From Chloroflexota bacterium (GTDB lineage Bacteria; Chloroflexota; Anaerolineae; Aggregatilineales; UBA3940), in NCBI GenBank assembly GCA_024643825.1, contig JAHEME010000116.1, positions 1-7,835 on the forward strand: a stretch of DNA of 7,835 nucleotides, read 5' to 3'. The notes beneath the pieces are model-generated. The model worked only from the letters and a program-made list of their open reading frames with translations. It searched no databases and had not been told where the DNA came from. The position numbers and the translations under genes were made by a program. How positions within the stretch are numbered: position 1 is the stretch's first letter; each line of letters starts with the position of its first letter. Positions 6,316 through 7,835 of this stretch are shown piece after piece.

Positions 6316-7686
6316 TCAGCGGAGGGCGAGGTCGATGGCTTCATCCAGAGACCGAACGGCGATGTGTTCGATCCCGTCCGGCAGCGAATCAGCATTACGG
6401 CGCACCGATCTGGGAATCAGCACCCGCTTGAAGCCCAACTTCCCGGCCTCGTTGAGCCGAGCCGGTAGTTGGCCTACTGTACGCAGTTCTCCGCTGAGGC
6501 CGATCTCGCCGATGAAGGCCATATCCGCTGGCAGGGGGCGATCTTTGATGCTCGATGCGAGGGCCAGCGCAATCGCAAGGTCGGCGGCTGGTTCGTCGAT
6601 CCGCAGGCCGCCGATCACATTGAGGAAAATATCCTGCTCCGAGAGCCGGATGCCCACCCGCCGGGTGAGCACCGCTGTGATCAACAGCAGGCGGTTGAAG
6701 TCGATGCCGTTGGCGGTGCGACGGGGATTGGCAAAACTGGTCATGGTCGCCAATGCCTGAACTTCCGCCAGCAGGGGGCGCGTCCCTTCCATTGTCACCG
6801 CAATGGCGGACCCTGCGGCATTGACCATGCGCTCCGCGAGAAATGCCTCGGATGGGTTGGCGACTTCCGCCATCCCCGCTCCCTGCATTTCGAACACGCC
6901 GACTTCGGAAGTCGCGCCAAAGCGATTCTTGACGCTTCGCAGCAGGCGAAAGGTCTGGAACGCGTCGCCTTCGAGGTACAGGACGGTATCGACAATGTGC
7001 TCTAATACGCGCGGCCCGGCGATGCTGCCTTCCTTGGTTACATGGCCGACCAGGAACACGGCGATGCCACTCTCTTTGGCGAGGTGCTGAAAGATCGATG
7101 CCGCCTGTTTGACCTGCCCAACATTGCCGGGCAGGGATTCGAGGTTGTCGCTGTAGGTGGTCTGGATCGAATCGACCACCAGCACGCGCGGCTGCACGGA
7201 ACTGACGTGGCTCAGGATCACATCAATGTTGGTTTCCGTGACGAGGAAAAGATTGTCGGTTGTGATTCCCAGCCGTTCGGCGCGCATCTTGATCTGCCGC
7301 GCGGATTCCTCACCAGAGACGTACAGCGCGGGGCCAGCGTATTCGGCCATCAGGGCGGTGACTTGCAGCAGCAGGGTGGACTTGCCGATCCCCGGTTCGC
7401 CGCCGATCAGGATAATGCTACCGGGAACTACCCCGCCACCCAACACCCGCGAGAATTCTTCCATTGGCAGGGGCAGGCGTTCCCACGGGTCGCCCTCGAT
7501 CTCCGCCAACCGCTGCGGCTCGGATCGCTGCCCGACCATGCGCTGCACCGCCGAGGGAACCGGGTCTCCGGCGACGATCTCTTCCACGAACGTATTCCAC
7601 CCTCCGCAGTTCGGGCAGCGGCCCATTTCTCGCGGGGAATTACGCCCACATTCCTGGCATACAAAGATGGTGCGGGTTTTTGCCAT
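6316..7686 (-). CDS. radA: DNA repair protein RadA (Sms)
   Basis: RadA is a RecA-like ATPase that helps to process recombination intermediates, driving branch migration with RecA. The product is 456 residues, the normal length. In order it has a four-cysteine zinc finger (C10, C13, C24, C27), a Walker A motif GGEPGIGKST at 95-104 (Lys102), a Walker B strand RVLVVDSIQT with Asp172, the family-specific KNRFG motif at 253-257 and a C-terminal Lon-like domain from about 285 (PADMAFIGEIGLSGELR). The start at MAKTRTIFVCQECG is supported by GAGG five bases upstream (7692-7695) and by the family's usual N-terminus. A longer in-frame reading from a GTG at 7773 adds 29 unconserved residues and is unlikely. 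The membrane-bound protease follows 13 bases downstream on the same strand and is probably co-transcribed. Confidence 0.97.
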   Translation of the reverse strand: MAKTRTIFVCQECGRNSPREMGRCPNCGGWNTFVEEIVAGDPVPSAVQRMVGQRSEPQRLAEIEGDPWERLPLPMEEFSRVLGGGVVPGSIILIGGEPGIGKSTLLLQVTALMAEYAGPALYVSGEESARQIKMRAERLGITTDNLFLVTETNIDVILSHVSSVQPRVLVVDSIQTTYSDNLESLPGNVGQVKQAASIFQHLAKESGIAVFLVGHVTKEGSIAGPRVLEHIVDTVLYLEGDAFQTFRLLRSVKNRFGATSEVGVFEMQGAGMAEVANPSEAFLAERMVNAAGSAIAVTMEGTRPLLAEVQALATMTSFANPRRTANGIDFNRLLLITAVLTRRVGIRLSEQDIFLNVIGGLRIDEPAADLAIALALASSIKDRPLPADMAFIGEIGLSGELRTVGQLPARLNEAGKLGFKRVLIPRSVRRNADSLPDGIEHIAVRSLDEAIDLALR

Positions 7687-7691
7687 CACAT

Positions 7692-7695
7692 CCTC
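7692..7695 (-). promoter_or_regulatory. Shine-Dalgarno of radA
   Basis: GAGG on the minus strand, five bases before the ATG at 7684-7686, decides the radA start in favour of the conserved MAKTRT N-terminus over the upstream in-frame GTG. Confidence 0.5.
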
Positions 7696-7835
7696 AACTG
7701 CTATACTGGGCTGCGGGTAGCTGTGCAGAATAGCGTGGTTGCGGAGATTGTTACGAATTTCGCGCCAAAACACCCGAAAAGCGGCTCAAGACCTGCTGCC
7801 CACACTGTCGGTTTGTACTTGGAACGATCAGTCTT

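Noticed and set aside
6316..6395. ATG or earlier start codons for the protease within the end of radA
   Set aside because: The ATG at 6342-6344 and the still earlier start at 6395 lack a Shine-Dalgarno and add residues that simply re-read the radA sequence in another frame. The TTG at 6302 is better placed.
7727..7754. Possible radA promoter, GTAACA then 16 bases then TATTCT on the minus strand
   Set aside because: Each hexamer matches the consensus at only four of six positions, a level expected by chance. A TATAGC at 7700-7705 would leave a leader too short to hold the Shine-Dalgarno.
7687..7773. N-terminal extension of radA from an upstream in-frame GTG
   Set aside because: The extra 29 residues are unlike RadA N-termini. 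The conserved start MAKTRTIFVCQECG has its own Shine-Dalgarno.
7701..7835. Minus-strand frame open from the window edge to a TAG at 7701-7703, possibly the tail of another gene
   Set aside because: Only about 44 residues are visible, with no familiar motif, and the other two frames are also partly open. It could be leader sequence just as well.

Overview
The window is GC-rich, gene-dense bacterial chromosome with six protein-coding genes. No RNA gene, mobile element, CRISPR array or sizeable repeat was seen. The gene set suggests an environmental bacterium that makes Gln-tRNA and/or Asn-tRNA by transamidation. A Chloroflexota-type genome fits the mix of a fused homocysteine methyltransferase/methylenetetrahydrofolate reductase, a gatC-gatA pair without gatB and a large bacillopeptidase F-like subtilase. 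That assignment is inference, not something the sequence proves.

Left arm, + strand. Positions 2-1699 hold the 3' part of the bifunctional one-carbon/methionine enzyme, cut by the window edge. After 43 bases comes a small gene (1743-2009) for an 88-residue protein with a heptad coiled coil and a ribosomal L7/L12 C-terminal-like module. A hairpin with a short T tract (2033-2063) lies between it and the convergent gatA gene.

Centre, - strand. gatC (3545-3838) and gatA (2073-3542) are two bases apart and encode two subunits of the GatCAB amidotransferase. They have their own promoter, with an extended -10 element at 3872-3880, directly after the stop of the upstream protease gene.

Right arm, - strand. 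radA (6316-7686) encodes the DNA repair/recombination ATPase. Thirteen bases after its stop, a TTG codon with a good Shine-Dalgarno begins an 803-residue protease (3891-6302). This protein joins about eleven predicted membrane helices, an I9-like propeptide and a complete S8 (subtilisin-like) catalytic domain in one chain. It is the most unusual item here. The remaining bases at the right edge (7687-7835) hold the radA leader and no gene that I can support.

Functionally the genes are mostly housekeeping: methyl-group metabolism, tRNA-dependent amidation and DNA repair. The membrane-fused subtilase is the accessory element, apparently co-transcribed with radA.
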